A stretch of 64,000 nt of DNA, taken from Shinella sp. PSBB067 (GTDB lineage Bacteria > Pseudomonadota > Alphaproteobacteria > Rhizobiales > Rhizobiaceae). The DNA is taken from NCBI RefSeq assembly GCF_016839145.1, contig NZ_CP069302.1, positions 1 to 64,000 on the forward strand, in the 5' to 3' direction. Every line of letters begins with the position of its first letter. Position 1 is the stretch's first letter. The position numbers and the translations under genes were made by a program. This document shows, piece after piece, positions 27,123 through 35,865 of the stretch. The notes beneath the pieces were generated by a model. That model was given only the letters and a program-made list of their open reading frames with translations. It ran no database searches and was not told the DNA's origin.

Positions 27123-29279
27123 TCAGCCGGCGCGCGGAACGCTGCGCTGCTCTTCCTGAACGATCATCGGGCCGACCGGCGTCAGGCCGCGCTGCCTGAG
27201 GAGCGAAACCGCGCTTTCAACGCTTTTCCGGCTGTACCGGCTTCCCAGGACGGCGAAGCGGTCCGCTGCGATTTCCACGGCGGCAATGGGCTTTTGCTGA
27301 TCGAAACGCCCGGCATGGACGATGACGAGATCGAAGCGGCACCCGCTCGCCTCCAGCCAGTCCACCAGGGCGCCCGTTTCGGTGCCTCGCCGTGTCGAGA
27401 CACGGGGCGACCTGCGCCCCGCCGGCATCAGCCAGAAGCCTCCCGTGTCGGAGAGAGTGACGAAATCCCCCTCTATTCTCTGGAGGGAGACGGAATCGAG
27501 CAGGCCGGGAAGCCCCACGGCCGATGCCTGCCGCGTCAAGGCGGCTTCGGCGTCCGCATCGACGAGGAGAACCGAGCTGCCGGAACGGGCGGCCGTGCGC
27601 GCCAGTTGGAAGACGGTGCGGGCGGCATTGCCCTGCACCTGCGTGGAGTAGAGGACGACCGAGTAGTTCGACCGGCCCTCGGCTTCCGCGACGAGCCGCT
27701 GCGCGATGTCGAAATGGCTGCCCTCCACGGCGTCTCCGGATGGCGCCTGCCGCGCATCGCGCGGCAGCGGAAAGGCCAGGGTGTGCTGCCGGTCGGCGTC
27801 GTCGTGCGCCGGAGGCGCCCGTTCCCGTTTCCTGCGGCGGCGCAGCCATCCAAGCAGCCGCGACGGCAGGCGTTCCCCGGCCGGGCGCCTTGCCGCGTCG
27901 GCTGCCTCTTCCGGCCGGTCGTCCTCAAGCGGCTTGCGGTCACGGGCGAGCGCGATGCCGCAGCCGAGCAACAGGCCGAGCACCGTCGCGCCGGCGATGA
28001 TGAGGGAGCGCTTGGGGCCCGCCTTGGTCAGCGGCACCTGCGCGACCGAGATGATTTGCGGATTCTCGCTGACCGTGCGCTCCTGGCCGGAGAGCTGGCG
28101 GGTGCGCAGCAGGAAGGATTCGTAGACCGCGCGGTCGCTGGCGAGCTTGCGCTCCAGCTCGCGCAGGCGAACCATCGACTGGTCCGACTCGTTCAGGCTC
28201 CCCTTCAGCGCGGCAAGGTTCTTGCGGAGCAGCTCGCGCTGGTTCTTCAACTTCTCGCCGTTGCTGGCGAGCGCCGTCGTGAAGTCCTTCAACTGCCCTT
28301 CGAGAAGCGCGGAAACCGCGCGCGTCCTTGCCTTGGCGCTCATGAGGGACGGATGGCGCTCGCCGAAGGAGGACTGGAGCACCGACTGCTGCTCGAGCGC
28401 GGTATGGTAGCGCGTGCGCAGTTCGATGATCGCCGGCGTCAGGGAGGAATCCGGCGTCGACCGAAGGTATTCCGGGTTGGAGCGCGCGCGGGCGAGCTCG
28501 GCGATCTGGGCCTCGTTCTCCGCGATGCTCGCGGAAATGCGCGTGATCTCGGTATTGGTCTCGGTGATCTGCTGCTCGGCGGTCGGCCGGCCCGCGACAT
28601 CCACGAGGTTGTGTTCCGCCTTGTAGGCCTGGATCGCGCGGTCACCTTCCTCGACGGCCTTTTCCAGGCTCGCCAGTTGGGCCGAAAGGTCCGTCGTCGC
28701 CTGGCGCACCAGCCCGTTGTTCATTTCGAGGCGGGTCTGGATATAGGTGTCGGCGATCGCATTGGCGATCCGCGCGACCTTTTCCGGATCATAGGACGTC
28801 ACGGAGAGGTCGATGACGAAGCTCGCCTTGTTGAGCGTGGCGGCGATCGCGCCCTGGAGCGTGGCGAGCGCGCGCTGGGCGCGCTTCTCCCGGTCGGGCT
28901 CATAGGGTTGCGCCGCGCCGAAATCCGGGTCGTCGGCAAGGCCCTGCGATTCCACCACCGCGGAAAGGACCTTCACGGAGGTCAGGATGTATTGCTGGTT
29001 GAGGGTGCGCGCCTCCGTGGCGCGGCTCTCGCCGTTGATCTCGCCGTCCACGATCCGCGAGCCTTCCGGGTCGACCAGGATGCTGACGGTGGAGACGTAA
29101 TAGTTCTTCATGAGCTGCGAAAGGAAGACGGACGCCACGCAGAAAAGGGCCGTGAGGGCGACGATCATCAGGAAGCGGTTGCGCAGGACGGAAAACACAT
29201 GCGCGAAATCGATCTGCGGAATGGCGCCCGGGCTCTGCCCGTCCTCTCTTTCGGCGTGTGAAATGTTGCTGTCGACCAT
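27123..29279 (-). CDS. Polysaccharide co-polymerase of the Wzc/GumC type with degenerate BY-kinase domain
   Basis: A 718-residue inner-membrane chain-length regulator. TM1 (about residues 36-56) follows IDFAHVFSVLRNRF; the Wzz domain and long coiled coils (about 190-410) lie in the periplasm; the proline-rich exit motif SVAQVPLTKAGPKRSLIIA leads into TM2 (about 445-465). The cytoplasmic part (about 540-715) aligns with tyrosine kinases: VLLVDADAEAALT is the Walker A' motif. The Walker A position reads YSTQVQGNAARTVF, without the GK[ST] lysine, and there is no C-terminal tyrosine cluster. It probably assembles EPS without autophosphorylation. Start set at the ATG 29279; a GTG at 29327 is possible. 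Confidence 0.88.
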   Translation of the reverse strand: MVDSNISHAEREDGQSPGAIPQIDFAHVFSVLRNRFLMIVALTALFCVASVFLSQLMKNYYVSTVSILVDPEGSRIVDGEINGESRATEARTLNQQYILTSVKVLSAVVESQGLADDPDFGAAQPYEPDREKRAQRALATLQGAIAATLNKASFVIDLSVTSYDPEKVARIANAIADTYIQTRLEMNNGLVRQATTDLSAQLASLEKAVEEGDRAIQAYKAEHNLVDVAGRPTAEQQITETNTEITRISASIAENEAQIAELARARSNPEYLRSTPDSSLTPAIIELRTRYHTALEQQSVLQSSFGERHPSLMSAKARTRAVSALLEGQLKDFTTALASNGEKLKNQRELLRKNLAALKGSLNESDQSMVRLRELERKLASDRAVYESFLLRTRQLSGQERTVSENPQIISVAQVPLTKAGPKRSLIIAGATVLGLLLGCGIALARDRKPLEDDRPEEAADAARRPAGERLPSRLLGWLRRRRKRERAPPAHDDADRQHTLAFPLPRDARQAPSGDAVEGSHFDIAQRLVAEAEGRSNYSVVLYSTQVQGNAARTVFQLARTAARSGSSVLLVDADAEAALTRQASAVGLPGLLDSVSLQRIEGDFVTLSDTGGFWLMPAGRRSPRVSTRRGTETGALVDWLEASGCRFDLVIVHAGRFDQQKPIAAVEIAADRFAVLGSRYSRKSVESAVSLLRQRGLTPVGPMIVQEEQRSVPRAG

Positions 29280-29541
29280 GCTTCGGCACCGTTGGGTGGT
29301 CTTGCGGACCGTGACGACGGGAATCACGGCTGCTCGGCGCGATGGTATTTTCGATGAGTTAACATATCATTTACCGTAATTTACGCTCACCTGCCCCGGC
29401 TACCGAGCTTTAGGCCGGCCACGCGAAGGCGCGGCAAGGCAAGTCGGGCATTTTGACCTTTTCTTCATGCTCCTCGCGTAAGGAGAGGTCGCGGTGGCCG
29501 CACGCCGGGAACCGGAACGGGCAGGTTCTAAGTGGATTTCA

Positions 29542-30651
29542 ATGTCGAACGTACGTTCATTCGAGGCCGGTGACGTTGACGCTGTCGCGGATATTTTCCA
29601 GCGGCTGCTGCGCAAGGACCGCGCCCCGGCAAGCGCCGATCTCAAGGACTATCTCGGCGCGCTCTATCTCGGCGCCGAAAGCCGGGACGCCCGCCTCGGC
29701 TCGCGCGTCCATGTCCGCGCCGACGGCACGGTATCCGGCTTCATCGGCGTTCTTCCCGTGGAAATGGAATTCGAGGGGCGCCGTGTTCTGGCGGCCAATT
29801 GCGGCTCCTTTGTCAGCGACGACCGCGACTGCGATCCGTTCGCCGGCGCGCGCCTGCTGCGTGACGTCCTGTCGGGGCCGCAGGACCTTTCCTTCAGCGA
29901 AACGTCGAACGACGTCTCCACCGATATGTGGCGGAGCATGCGGGCGCGCGTTCTCGGCCCCTATAGCCTCGAATGGCTGCGCGTCCTGCGGCCGGCCGCC
30001 TTCGCCGTCGAGGCGGCTGCGCGGCGCGTTTCGGCGGCAAGGCTGGCAGGGCCCCTTGCCAAGGCGGCCGATGCCGTGCTGTGCAGGCGCGGCAGGCGGC
30101 GGGCATGGACCTATTACGCGCCGCTCGCGGGCAAGGCGGACGCGTTCCTCGACGAGCCGGCCTCCGACGGCGAATTCATCGATGCCCTGCCGCTTTTCGT
30201 GCAGGGATTTTCCCTGCGCCCGCGCTGGGAGCGGTCGGTACTGGAGACCATGCTCCGGCACGCCGCGCGCAAGGCGCTGCATGGCGAGCGGGTGCAGCAT
30301 CTCGTCAAGACCCGCTCCGGCAAGGCGATCGGCGCGTATCTCTATTATGGCGATGCCGGCGGCATAGGCCGGACGGTGCAGGTCCTGTCGGCGCCGGGCC
30401 AGGAATCGATCGTCGTCGAGTGCCTTCTTCGCAATGCGCACGAGCGCGGTCTCGCCGCGATCCGCGGCCAGACCCAGCCGACGCTTCTGGAGGCGATGAT
30501 CGGCAAGAAATGCGCCTTCCTCCAGGCCTCTTCCACTGTGGTGCACTCCCGCGACCCCGCCCTTCTCGAGGCGATGACGTCGGGCAGGGCCTTTCTCAAC
30601 GGCCTCGTCGGGGAAGGCTGGACGCGCCTCATCGGCGATCGGTTCGGGTAG
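29542..30651 (+). CDS. GNAT-fold acyltransferase-like protein, first gene of the modification operon
   Basis: A 369-residue protein. The N-terminus (MSNVRSFEAGDVDAVADIF) and the segment VHVRADGTVSGFIGVLPVEM look like the N-terminal half of GNAT acetyltransferases. Positions about 280-340 (GIGRTVQVLSAPGQESIVVE; GLAAIRGQTQPTLLEA) could form a second GNAT-like half, as in FemAB-type tandem folds. No catalytic residue is certain. It starts a co-directional run in which the asnB-like gene begins only five bases after its stop, so it is probably part of the same pathway, perhaps an acyl transfer to the polysaccharide (inference). Confidence 0.7.
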   Translation: MSNVRSFEAGDVDAVADIFQRLLRKDRAPASADLKDYLGALYLGAESRDARLGSRVHVRADGTVSGFIGVLPVEMEFEGRRVLAANCGSFVSDDRDCDPFAGARLLRDVLSGPQDLSFSETSNDVSTDMWRSMRARVLGPYSLEWLRVLRPAAFAVEAAARRVSAARLAGPLAKAADAVLCRRGRRRAWTYYAPLAGKADAFLDEPASDGEFIDALPLFVQGFSLRPRWERSVLETMLRHAARKALHGERVQHLVKTRSGKAIGAYLYYGDAGGIGRTVQVLSAPGQESIVVECLLRNAHERGLAAIRGQTQPTLLEAMIGKKCAFLQASSTVVHSRDPALLEAMTSGRAFLNGLVGEGWTRLIGDRFG

Positions 30652-30656
30652 CTGCA

Positions 30657-32606
30657 ATGTGCGGGATAGCAGGATATAACGGAAATACCATCGCACCCGG
30701 CGAGGCTGTGGATCGCCTTGGCCGCATGGTCGGGGCGCTGCGCCACCGCGGGCCTGACGGTGACGGCATCCTCGTTCGTGGTGAAACGGGCCTTGCCCAT
30801 ACGCGTCTTTCCATCGTCGGCCTTGCCGACGGGGCGCAGCCGATGACCAGCGCGGACGGCGGGCTTGCCGTCTCCTTCAACGGCGAGATCTTCAATTACG
30901 TGGAGCTTCGCGAGGACCTGAAGGCGCGCGGCCACCGCTTCCGCACGACCTGCGACACGGAGGTGCTGCTCGCCTCCTATGCGCAGAAGGGCCTCGACTG
31001 CCTTGCGGATTTCAACGGCGACTTCGCCTTCGCCCTGCACGATGCCCGCAGCCGCACGCTGGTGCTCGCCCGTGACCGCATGGGCGTGCGTCCCCTCTTC
31101 TATACAGAGCAGGGCGGCATGCTCTTCTTCGCCTCCGAGATCGGTGCGCTGCTCGCCCTGCCGGGCGTGACGGCGGAGATCGATCCGCTGGCACTCGACC
31201 AGATCTTCACGCTCTGGTGCCCCATTCCGCCGCGCACTGCCTATCGCGGCATCCACGAGCTTCCCCCCGGTCACGTCATGATCGCGCAGGACGGCCGGCG
31301 CACGGTGCGGCCGTGGTGGCAACTCTCCTATCCCGACCGCGCCGATGCGCCCCCCGCCGGCCGGGTGGAGACGCAGGCCGAAGAACTGCGCGCGCTGCTG
31401 GACGATGCCACGCGCATTCGCCTGCGGGCCGACGTGCCGGTCGGCGCCTACCTTTCCGGCGGCCTCGATTCGTCCTTCATCGCGGCGCTGGCGGCGCGAA
31501 GGGTGACGCATGGTCTCAGGACATTCTCCCTGACCTTCCGCAGCGCCGAGCACGACGAAAGCGCCTGGCAGCGGCAGGTTGCCGCGACGCTCGACGCCGA
31601 GGCCGACAGCGTCGAATGCACCGGCGGAGAGATCGTCGCGCGCATGCCGGATGTCATGCGGCATGTCGCCTGCCCGATCCTGCGCACGGCGCCCGTTCCG
31701 CTTCACCTGCTGTCGGCGCGGGTGCGCGCGCGGGGCATGAAGGTGGTGCTGACCGGCGAGGGCGCGGACGAGGTCTTCGCGGGCTACGACATCTTCCGCG
31801 AAGCGCGGGTGCGGCGTTTCTGCGGGCGCCAGCCGGGATCGGCGCGGCGCACGCAGCTCTTCCAGCGGCTCTATCCCTATCTGCCGGGCCTCAGGCAGCA
31901 GACGCCGGAATATCTCGCGCGCTTCTTTTCCTTCGGGTCCGAAGCGCTCGACGACCCGCTCTATTCCCATCGGCAGCGCTTCCGGTCCACCGCCGCGGCG
32001 AAACTGTTCTTCTCCGCCGGTCTCAAGGAGGCCATCGGCGACTACGATGCCGCCGCCGACCTTGCCGGGCGCCTGCCGGCCGATTTCGCTCGCTGGCATC
32101 CGCTGCATCAGGCGCAATATATCGAGACGGCCTTCCTTCTGCCGGGCTATATCCTGTCCAGCCAGGGCGACCGCGTGATGATGGCGAATGCGGTCGAAGG
32201 CCGCTTCCCCTTCCTCGATCACCGGGTCGTTTCCTTCGCCGCAGGCCTTTCGCCCGATGCCAAGCTGCTCGGGCTGCGCGAGAAGCACGTCCTCAAGGAA
32301 GCCGCGCGCGGCATCGTGCCGACCGCGATCATCGACCGCCCCAAGCAGCCCTACCGCGCGCCGGACGCCGAGGCCTTTTCCGGCGCCGCGGCATTCCTCG
32401 ACACCGTCCTTGCGCCGGAGCGGCTGGCGGAAAGCGGGCTTTTCAATGTGCAGGCCGTGGGCAAGCTGAAGGAAAAGGTCCTCAGGAAACAGGTCGCCGG
32501 CTTCCGCGACAACGCGGCCTTCATCGGCATCCTTTCGACCGAATTGCTGCGCGGAACCGACACCGCGCAATCGTCACAAACCTTATCGAACATCGGGGCA
32601 AGCTGA
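30657..32606 (+). CDS. Asparagine synthase-like glutamine amidotransferase
   Basis: A 649-residue AsnB-type enzyme. The class II glutaminase domain starts with the catalytic Cys2 in MCGIAGYNG and contains LRHRGPDGDG, VSFNGEIFNYVELRE and CDTEVLLASYAQ. The synthetase domain (about 240-600) has the ATP-pyrophosphatase loop YLSGGLDSSFIAAL and LTGEGADEVFAGY, and VEGRFPFLDHRVV. It releases ammonia from glutamine and uses it on an adenylated carboxylate. In EPS loci such paralogues are thought to amidate a sugar acid rather than make asparagine. Position two bases before an ACP gene supports a dedicated substrate. Annotated asnB-like; a gene symbol is withheld because it may not make asparagine. Confidence 0.93.
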   Translation: MCGIAGYNGNTIAPGEAVDRLGRMVGALRHRGPDGDGILVRGETGLAHTRLSIVGLADGAQPMTSADGGLAVSFNGEIFNYVELREDLKARGHRFRTTCDTEVLLASYAQKGLDCLADFNGDFAFALHDARSRTLVLARDRMGVRPLFYTEQGGMLFFASEIGALLALPGVTAEIDPLALDQIFTLWCPIPPRTAYRGIHELPPGHVMIAQDGRRTVRPWWQLSYPDRADAPPAGRVETQAEELRALLDDATRIRLRADVPVGAYLSGGLDSSFIAALAARRVTHGLRTFSLTFRSAEHDESAWQRQVAATLDAEADSVECTGGEIVARMPDVMRHVACPILRTAPVPLHLLSARVRARGMKVVLTGEGADEVFAGYDIFREARVRRFCGRQPGSARRTQLFQRLYPYLPGLRQQTPEYLARFFSFGSEALDDPLYSHRQRFRSTAAAKLFFSAGLKEAIGDYDAAADLAGRLPADFARWHPLHQAQYIETAFLLPGYILSSQGDRVMMANAVEGRFPFLDHRVVSFAAGLSPDAKLLGLREKHVLKEAARGIVPTAIIDRPKQPYRAPDAEAFSGAAAFLDTVLAPERLAESGLFNVQAVGKLKEKVLRKQVAGFRDNAAFIGILSTELLRGTDTAQSSQTLSNIGAS

Positions 32607-32608
32607 GC

Positions 32609-32863
32609 ATGACCGCAGAGACCCAGGCCGCAATCCGCGCCTTCATCGTGGAGAATTTCCTGTTCGGCGACGAGAGCCATCCGCTGCCGGCGGATCTGTC
32701 GCTGATCGACAACGACCTCATCGATTCCACCGGCATCCTCGAGCTCGTGGGCTTCCTGGAAGAGCGGTTCGCCATCAAGGTCGCCGATGCCGACATCGTG
32801 CCCGCCAATCTCGACACGATCGAACGGATCTCCGGCTTCATCGCCCGCAAGCAGGCGGCCTGA
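32609..32863 (+). CDS. Acyl carrier protein
   Basis: An 84-residue carrier with the phosphopantetheine attachment serine in DLIDSTGILELVGFLEE (Ser at about residue 39; the usual DSL reads DST here). Helix II and III sequences fit the ACP fold (ERFAIKVADADIVPANLDTIERI). It begins two bases after the amidotransferase stop and precedes the AMP ligase, so it very probably carries an acyl or amino-acyl group activated by that ligase. It is distinct from fatty-acid ACP, which has the conserved GADSLD. Confidence 0.92.
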   Translation: MTAETQAAIRAFIVENFLFGDESHPLPADLSLIDNDLIDSTGILELVGFLEERFAIKVADADIVPANLDTIERISGFIARKQAA

Positions 32864-32877
32864 CGGCGGAAGCGGCC

Positions 32878-34374
32878 ATGCGGATCGAGCACTATCTTCG
32901 CAACAGCGTTGCGCGCGGCGGCACCAGGACGGCAATCGTCGCGGGCGACGTGCGGCTGAGCTACGACCGCTTTCTCGACCTTGCCGCCCGCATGGCGACG
33001 ACGCTTCGCAGCCGCGGCGTCGGCCGGGGCGACAGCGTCCTCATCCTGCTCGACAACGGCTGGCAGGCTGCGGTGACGGTTCTCGCCACCTGGCTGGCGG
33101 GGGCGGTCATCTGCCCTGTCAATCCGGCGTCCAAGGCGCCCCGCCTCCAGCACATCGCGCAGGACTGCACGCCTGCGATGGTGGTGGCGGAGGGGCGGCT
33201 CGAAAGGCTCGTCGCGGATGTCGACGCGCTTTCCGCCGTGCCGCGGCTGGTGACGGGCGCGGCGGGCAGCTTCGAAGCGGGACTGGAGGCCGCGCCGTTT
33301 GCCGGCGAAGCTTTTCCGGACACCGATCTTGCGGCCCTGATCTATACCTCCGGTTCGACCGGCGTGCCGAAGGGCGTGATGCTGGCTCATGAGAACATGG
33401 ATGCGGCCGCACGCTCGATCTCGGCCTATCTCGGCAACACCGCGGCCGACACGATCCTCGTCGTGCTGCCGATGTCCTTCGGCTACGGGCTCAACCAGCT
33501 CGTGACGGCCATGCTTTGCGGCGCGACGCTCGTCATCGAAAAATCCTTCGCCTTTCCGCAGGCGGTCTTCGAGAGGATTCGCGACGAGCGCGTCACCGGC
33601 TTTGCGCTGGTGCCGGCCATGGCCGCCATGATGATGCAGGCGCGCGAACTCGATCCGTCGCTCTTTGCAAGCCTGCGCTATGTCACGAGCGCGGCCGCGC
33701 CCCTGCCGCCCGCCCATCTCGACTGGCTGCGCGCCTTCCTGCCGCATGCCCGCCTTTTCTGCATGTACGGCCAGACCGAATGCACCCGCGCGACCTATCT
33801 CCCGCCGGAGGAGATCGACGCCCGGCGCGGCTCGGTCGGCATCGCCATTCCCGGTCTGCAGGCCGAGGTGGTGGACGAGGCCGGACTGGCCGTGCCGCCG
33901 GGCGCGGTCGGCGAACTGGTGGTCAGCGGCCCGAACGTGATGCGGGGCTACTGGAAAAACGAGGCGGAAACCCGCAAGGCACTTCGGCCCGATCCGAATA
34001 CCGGCACGATCCGCCTTCATACCGGCGACCTCTTCACGGCGGACGCCGACGGCTATCTCACCTTCGTCGCCCGCACCGACGACATCATCAAGTCGCGCGG
34101 CGAGAAGGTCGCGCCGAAGGCGGTGGAGGACGTGCTGCACCGGATGCCGGGGGTCGCGGAGGCGCTCGTCGTCGGCGTGCCGCACGAGGTTCTCGGCGAG
34201 GCCGTGAAGGCGCTCGTCGTCGCCACCGACCCGGCGCTGACGGAGCGGGACGTCATGCGCTTCTGCGCGCAGAACCTGGAGGACCACATGGTCCCGAAGA
34301 TCGTCGAATTCCGGCAGTTCCTGCCGAAAACCGAATCCGGCAAGGCCAGCCGCAGGCTGGCCGCCGCCCTCTGA
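32878..34374 (+). CDS. Class I AMP-forming acyl-CoA/acyl-ACP ligase
   Basis: A 498-residue member of the ANL superfamily. The P-loop is ALIYTSGSTGVPKGVMLAH (about residue 155). Other core motifs are MYGQTECTRATYLPPEE (A5, about 297), the aspartate in LHTGDLFTADADGYL (A7, about 380) and the C-terminal PKTESGKASRRLAAAL carrying the A10 lysine. It adenylates a carboxylic acid and transfers it to a thiol; with an ACP gene fourteen bases upstream the acceptor is probably that ACP. Similar AMP ligases belong to exosortase-associated EPS loci. Confidence 0.93.
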   Translation: MRIEHYLRNSVARGGTRTAIVAGDVRLSYDRFLDLAARMATTLRSRGVGRGDSVLILLDNGWQAAVTVLATWLAGAVICPVNPASKAPRLQHIAQDCTPAMVVAEGRLERLVADVDALSAVPRLVTGAAGSFEAGLEAAPFAGEAFPDTDLAALIYTSGSTGVPKGVMLAHENMDAAARSISAYLGNTAADTILVVLPMSFGYGLNQLVTAMLCGATLVIEKSFAFPQAVFERIRDERVTGFALVPAMAAMMMQARELDPSLFASLRYVTSAAAPLPPAHLDWLRAFLPHARLFCMYGQTECTRATYLPPEEIDARRGSVGIAIPGLQAEVVDEAGLAVPPGAVGELVVSGPNVMRGYWKNEAETRKALRPDPNTGTIRLHTGDLFTADADGYLTFVARTDDIIKSRGEKVAPKAVEDVLHRMPGVAEALVVGVPHEVLGEAVKALVVATDPALTERDVMRFCAQNLEDHMVPKIVEFRQFLPKTESGKASRRLAAAL

Positions 34375-34387
34375 CAGGATCGAACCC

Positions 34388-35368
34388 ATGACAGCACCGA
34401 TGTCCCGCACGCCCTCCTTCGCACCGCTGGTGCTCGATCCGGAAGCGGAGGTCGAGCGCATCGCCGCCTGGATGCGGGCGCGGCTGCGTCTCGATCTGCG
34501 CAAGCGCGGCCTCGTGCTCGGCCTTTCCGGCGGCATCGATTCCAGCCTCTCGGCCGCGCTTGCCGCGCGCGCCCTCGGGGCGAAGAACGTCTTCGCCCTC
34601 TTCATGCCGGAGAACGATTCCGACCCGGAGAGCCTGCGGCTCGGGCGCAGCGTCGCGCAGACCTTCGGCATCGAAAGCGTGGTGGAAGACATCGGGCCGA
34701 CGCTTGCCGCCATGGGCTGCTACGAGCGCCGCGACGCCTTCATCCGTGAGGCGGTGCCGGAATATGGCGCCGGCTGGGCCTCCAAGATCGTCTTCGACAA
34801 TCCGATGACGTCGGGCGGCTACAACATCTCCTCCCTCGTCGTGCGGTCCCCTGACGGCGAGACGCGCAAGGTGCGCCTCGGCGCGGGCGCCTATCTCGGC
34901 ATCGTCGCGGCGACGAACATGAAGCAGCGTACCCGCAAGCAGCTCGAATACTATCACGCCGACCGGCTGAACTTCGCCGTGCTCGGCACGCCGAACCGGC
35001 TCGAATACGACCAGGGCTTCTTCGTCAAGAACGGCGACGGCGCGGCCGACATCAAGCCGATCGCCCATCTCTACAAGTCCCAGGTCTACCAGCTTGCCGC
35101 CTATCTCGGCGTGCCCGCCGAGATCCTCTCCCGCCCGCCGACGACGGATACCTATTCGCTGCCGCAGACCCAGGAGGAATTCTACTTCGCCCTGCCCTAC
35201 GACAAGATGGACATCTGCCTCTACGGCCTGGAGAACGCCGTGCCGGCCGCAACCATCGCGGAGGCGACGGGGCTGAAGGCGGGCGAGGTCGAGCTGGTCT
35301 GGGCCGACATCGCGGCCAAGCGCAAGGTTGCGCGCTACCTGCACAGCCAGCCGCTCGTCATGGGCTGA
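34388..35368 (+). CDS. NAD(+) synthase-like N-type ATP pyrophosphatase
   Basis: A 326-residue NadE-family protein. It has the pyrophosphatase loop LGLSGGIDSSLSAALA (about residue 44) and the family signature GTPNRLEYDQGFFVKNGD followed by AADIKPIAHLYKSQVYQLA (about 200-235). An extra segment (about 135-180, with YNISSLVVRSPDGETRKV) is longer than in short ammonia-dependent NadE. There is no N-terminal glutaminase domain, so it would need free ammonia. Its place thirteen bases after the AMP ligase in an EPS operon suggests a pathway role rather than housekeeping NAD synthesis; that is inference. Confidence 0.88.
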   Translation: MTAPMSRTPSFAPLVLDPEAEVERIAAWMRARLRLDLRKRGLVLGLSGGIDSSLSAALAARALGAKNVFALFMPENDSDPESLRLGRSVAQTFGIESVVEDIGPTLAAMGCYERRDAFIREAVPEYGAGWASKIVFDNPMTSGGYNISSLVVRSPDGETRKVRLGAGAYLGIVAATNMKQRTRKQLEYYHADRLNFAVLGTPNRLEYDQGFFVKNGDGAADIKPIAHLYKSQVYQLAAYLGVPAEILSRPPTTDTYSLPQTQEEFYFALPYDKMDICLYGLENAVPAATIAEATGLKAGEVELVWADIAAKRKVARYLHSQPLVMG

Positions 35369-35370
35369 CG

Positions 35371-35405
35371 AAAAAGGCCGGGGCCGCTTCCGCAGCCGCG
35401 GCCCC
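35371..35405 (-). terminator. Bidirectional-type terminator between nadE-like and ridA genes
   Basis: Perfect eight-base arms GGGGCCGC and GCGGCCCC (35380-35387 and 35398-35405) between convergent genes. AAAAA at 35371-35375 gives a T-run after the hairpin on the minus strand. Confidence 0.7.
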
Positions 35406-35425
35406 GATTGTCGTTCCTGGCCGGC

Positions 35426-35764
35426 TCAGGCGAGCGCGGTGACCTGGATCTCGACCAGCAGTTCCGGCGTGGCGAGGCGGGCTTCCACCGTGGCGCGGAC
35501 CGGCAGGTTGTCCTTGTCGACCCACTGGTCCCAGACCTCGTTCATCTGGCTGAAATGGGCGATGTCGCGCAGCCAGATGCTGGCGCTGATCAGCTTGGCC
35601 TTGGAGGTGCCGGCCTCGGCGAGCAGGGCGTCGATCTGCGCCAGGATGTCGCGGGTCTGGGCGACCGTGTCGGCGCCCTTGCCGGTGACGCCGGCCGTGG
35701 TGACGACGCCGTTGACGACGACGGCGCCGCAGAAACGCTGGCCGGGCTTGATACGCTTGATCAT
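35426..35764 (-). CDS. RidA family protein
   Basis: A 112-residue YjgF/RidA-type protein (GAVVVNGVVTTAGVTGKGAD; SKAKLISASIWLRDIAHFSQMNEVW; PVRATVEARLATPELLVEIQVTA). The conserved arginine in VRATVEA is the imine-binding residue of active RidA proteins. They deaminate reactive enamines formed by PLP enzymes. AAAAGGAGGAC precedes the ATG. It lies 101 bases downstream of the agmatinase-type gene on the same strand and may belong to the same amine-catabolism unit. Confidence 0.9.
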   Translation of the reverse strand: MIKRIKPGQRFCGAVVVNGVVTTAGVTGKGADTVAQTRDILAQIDALLAEAGTSKAKLISASIWLRDIAHFSQMNEVWDQWVDKDNLPVRATVEARLATPELLVEIQVTALA

Positions 35765-35865
35765 GGATGTCCTCCTTTTGGAACGAAACGGTTCGGCCGT
35801 ATGCGTGGCCGCGCGGCATCCATGCCCGAAAGGCTGAGGAAGTGCAACGCGCAGCCCGCCCGGCG

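Noticed and set aside
32609..34374. ACP and AMP ligase as part of a siderophore peptide-synthetase pathway
   Set aside because: No condensation or thioesterase domains nearby and the TonB receptor is over 22 kb away; the EPS context fits better.
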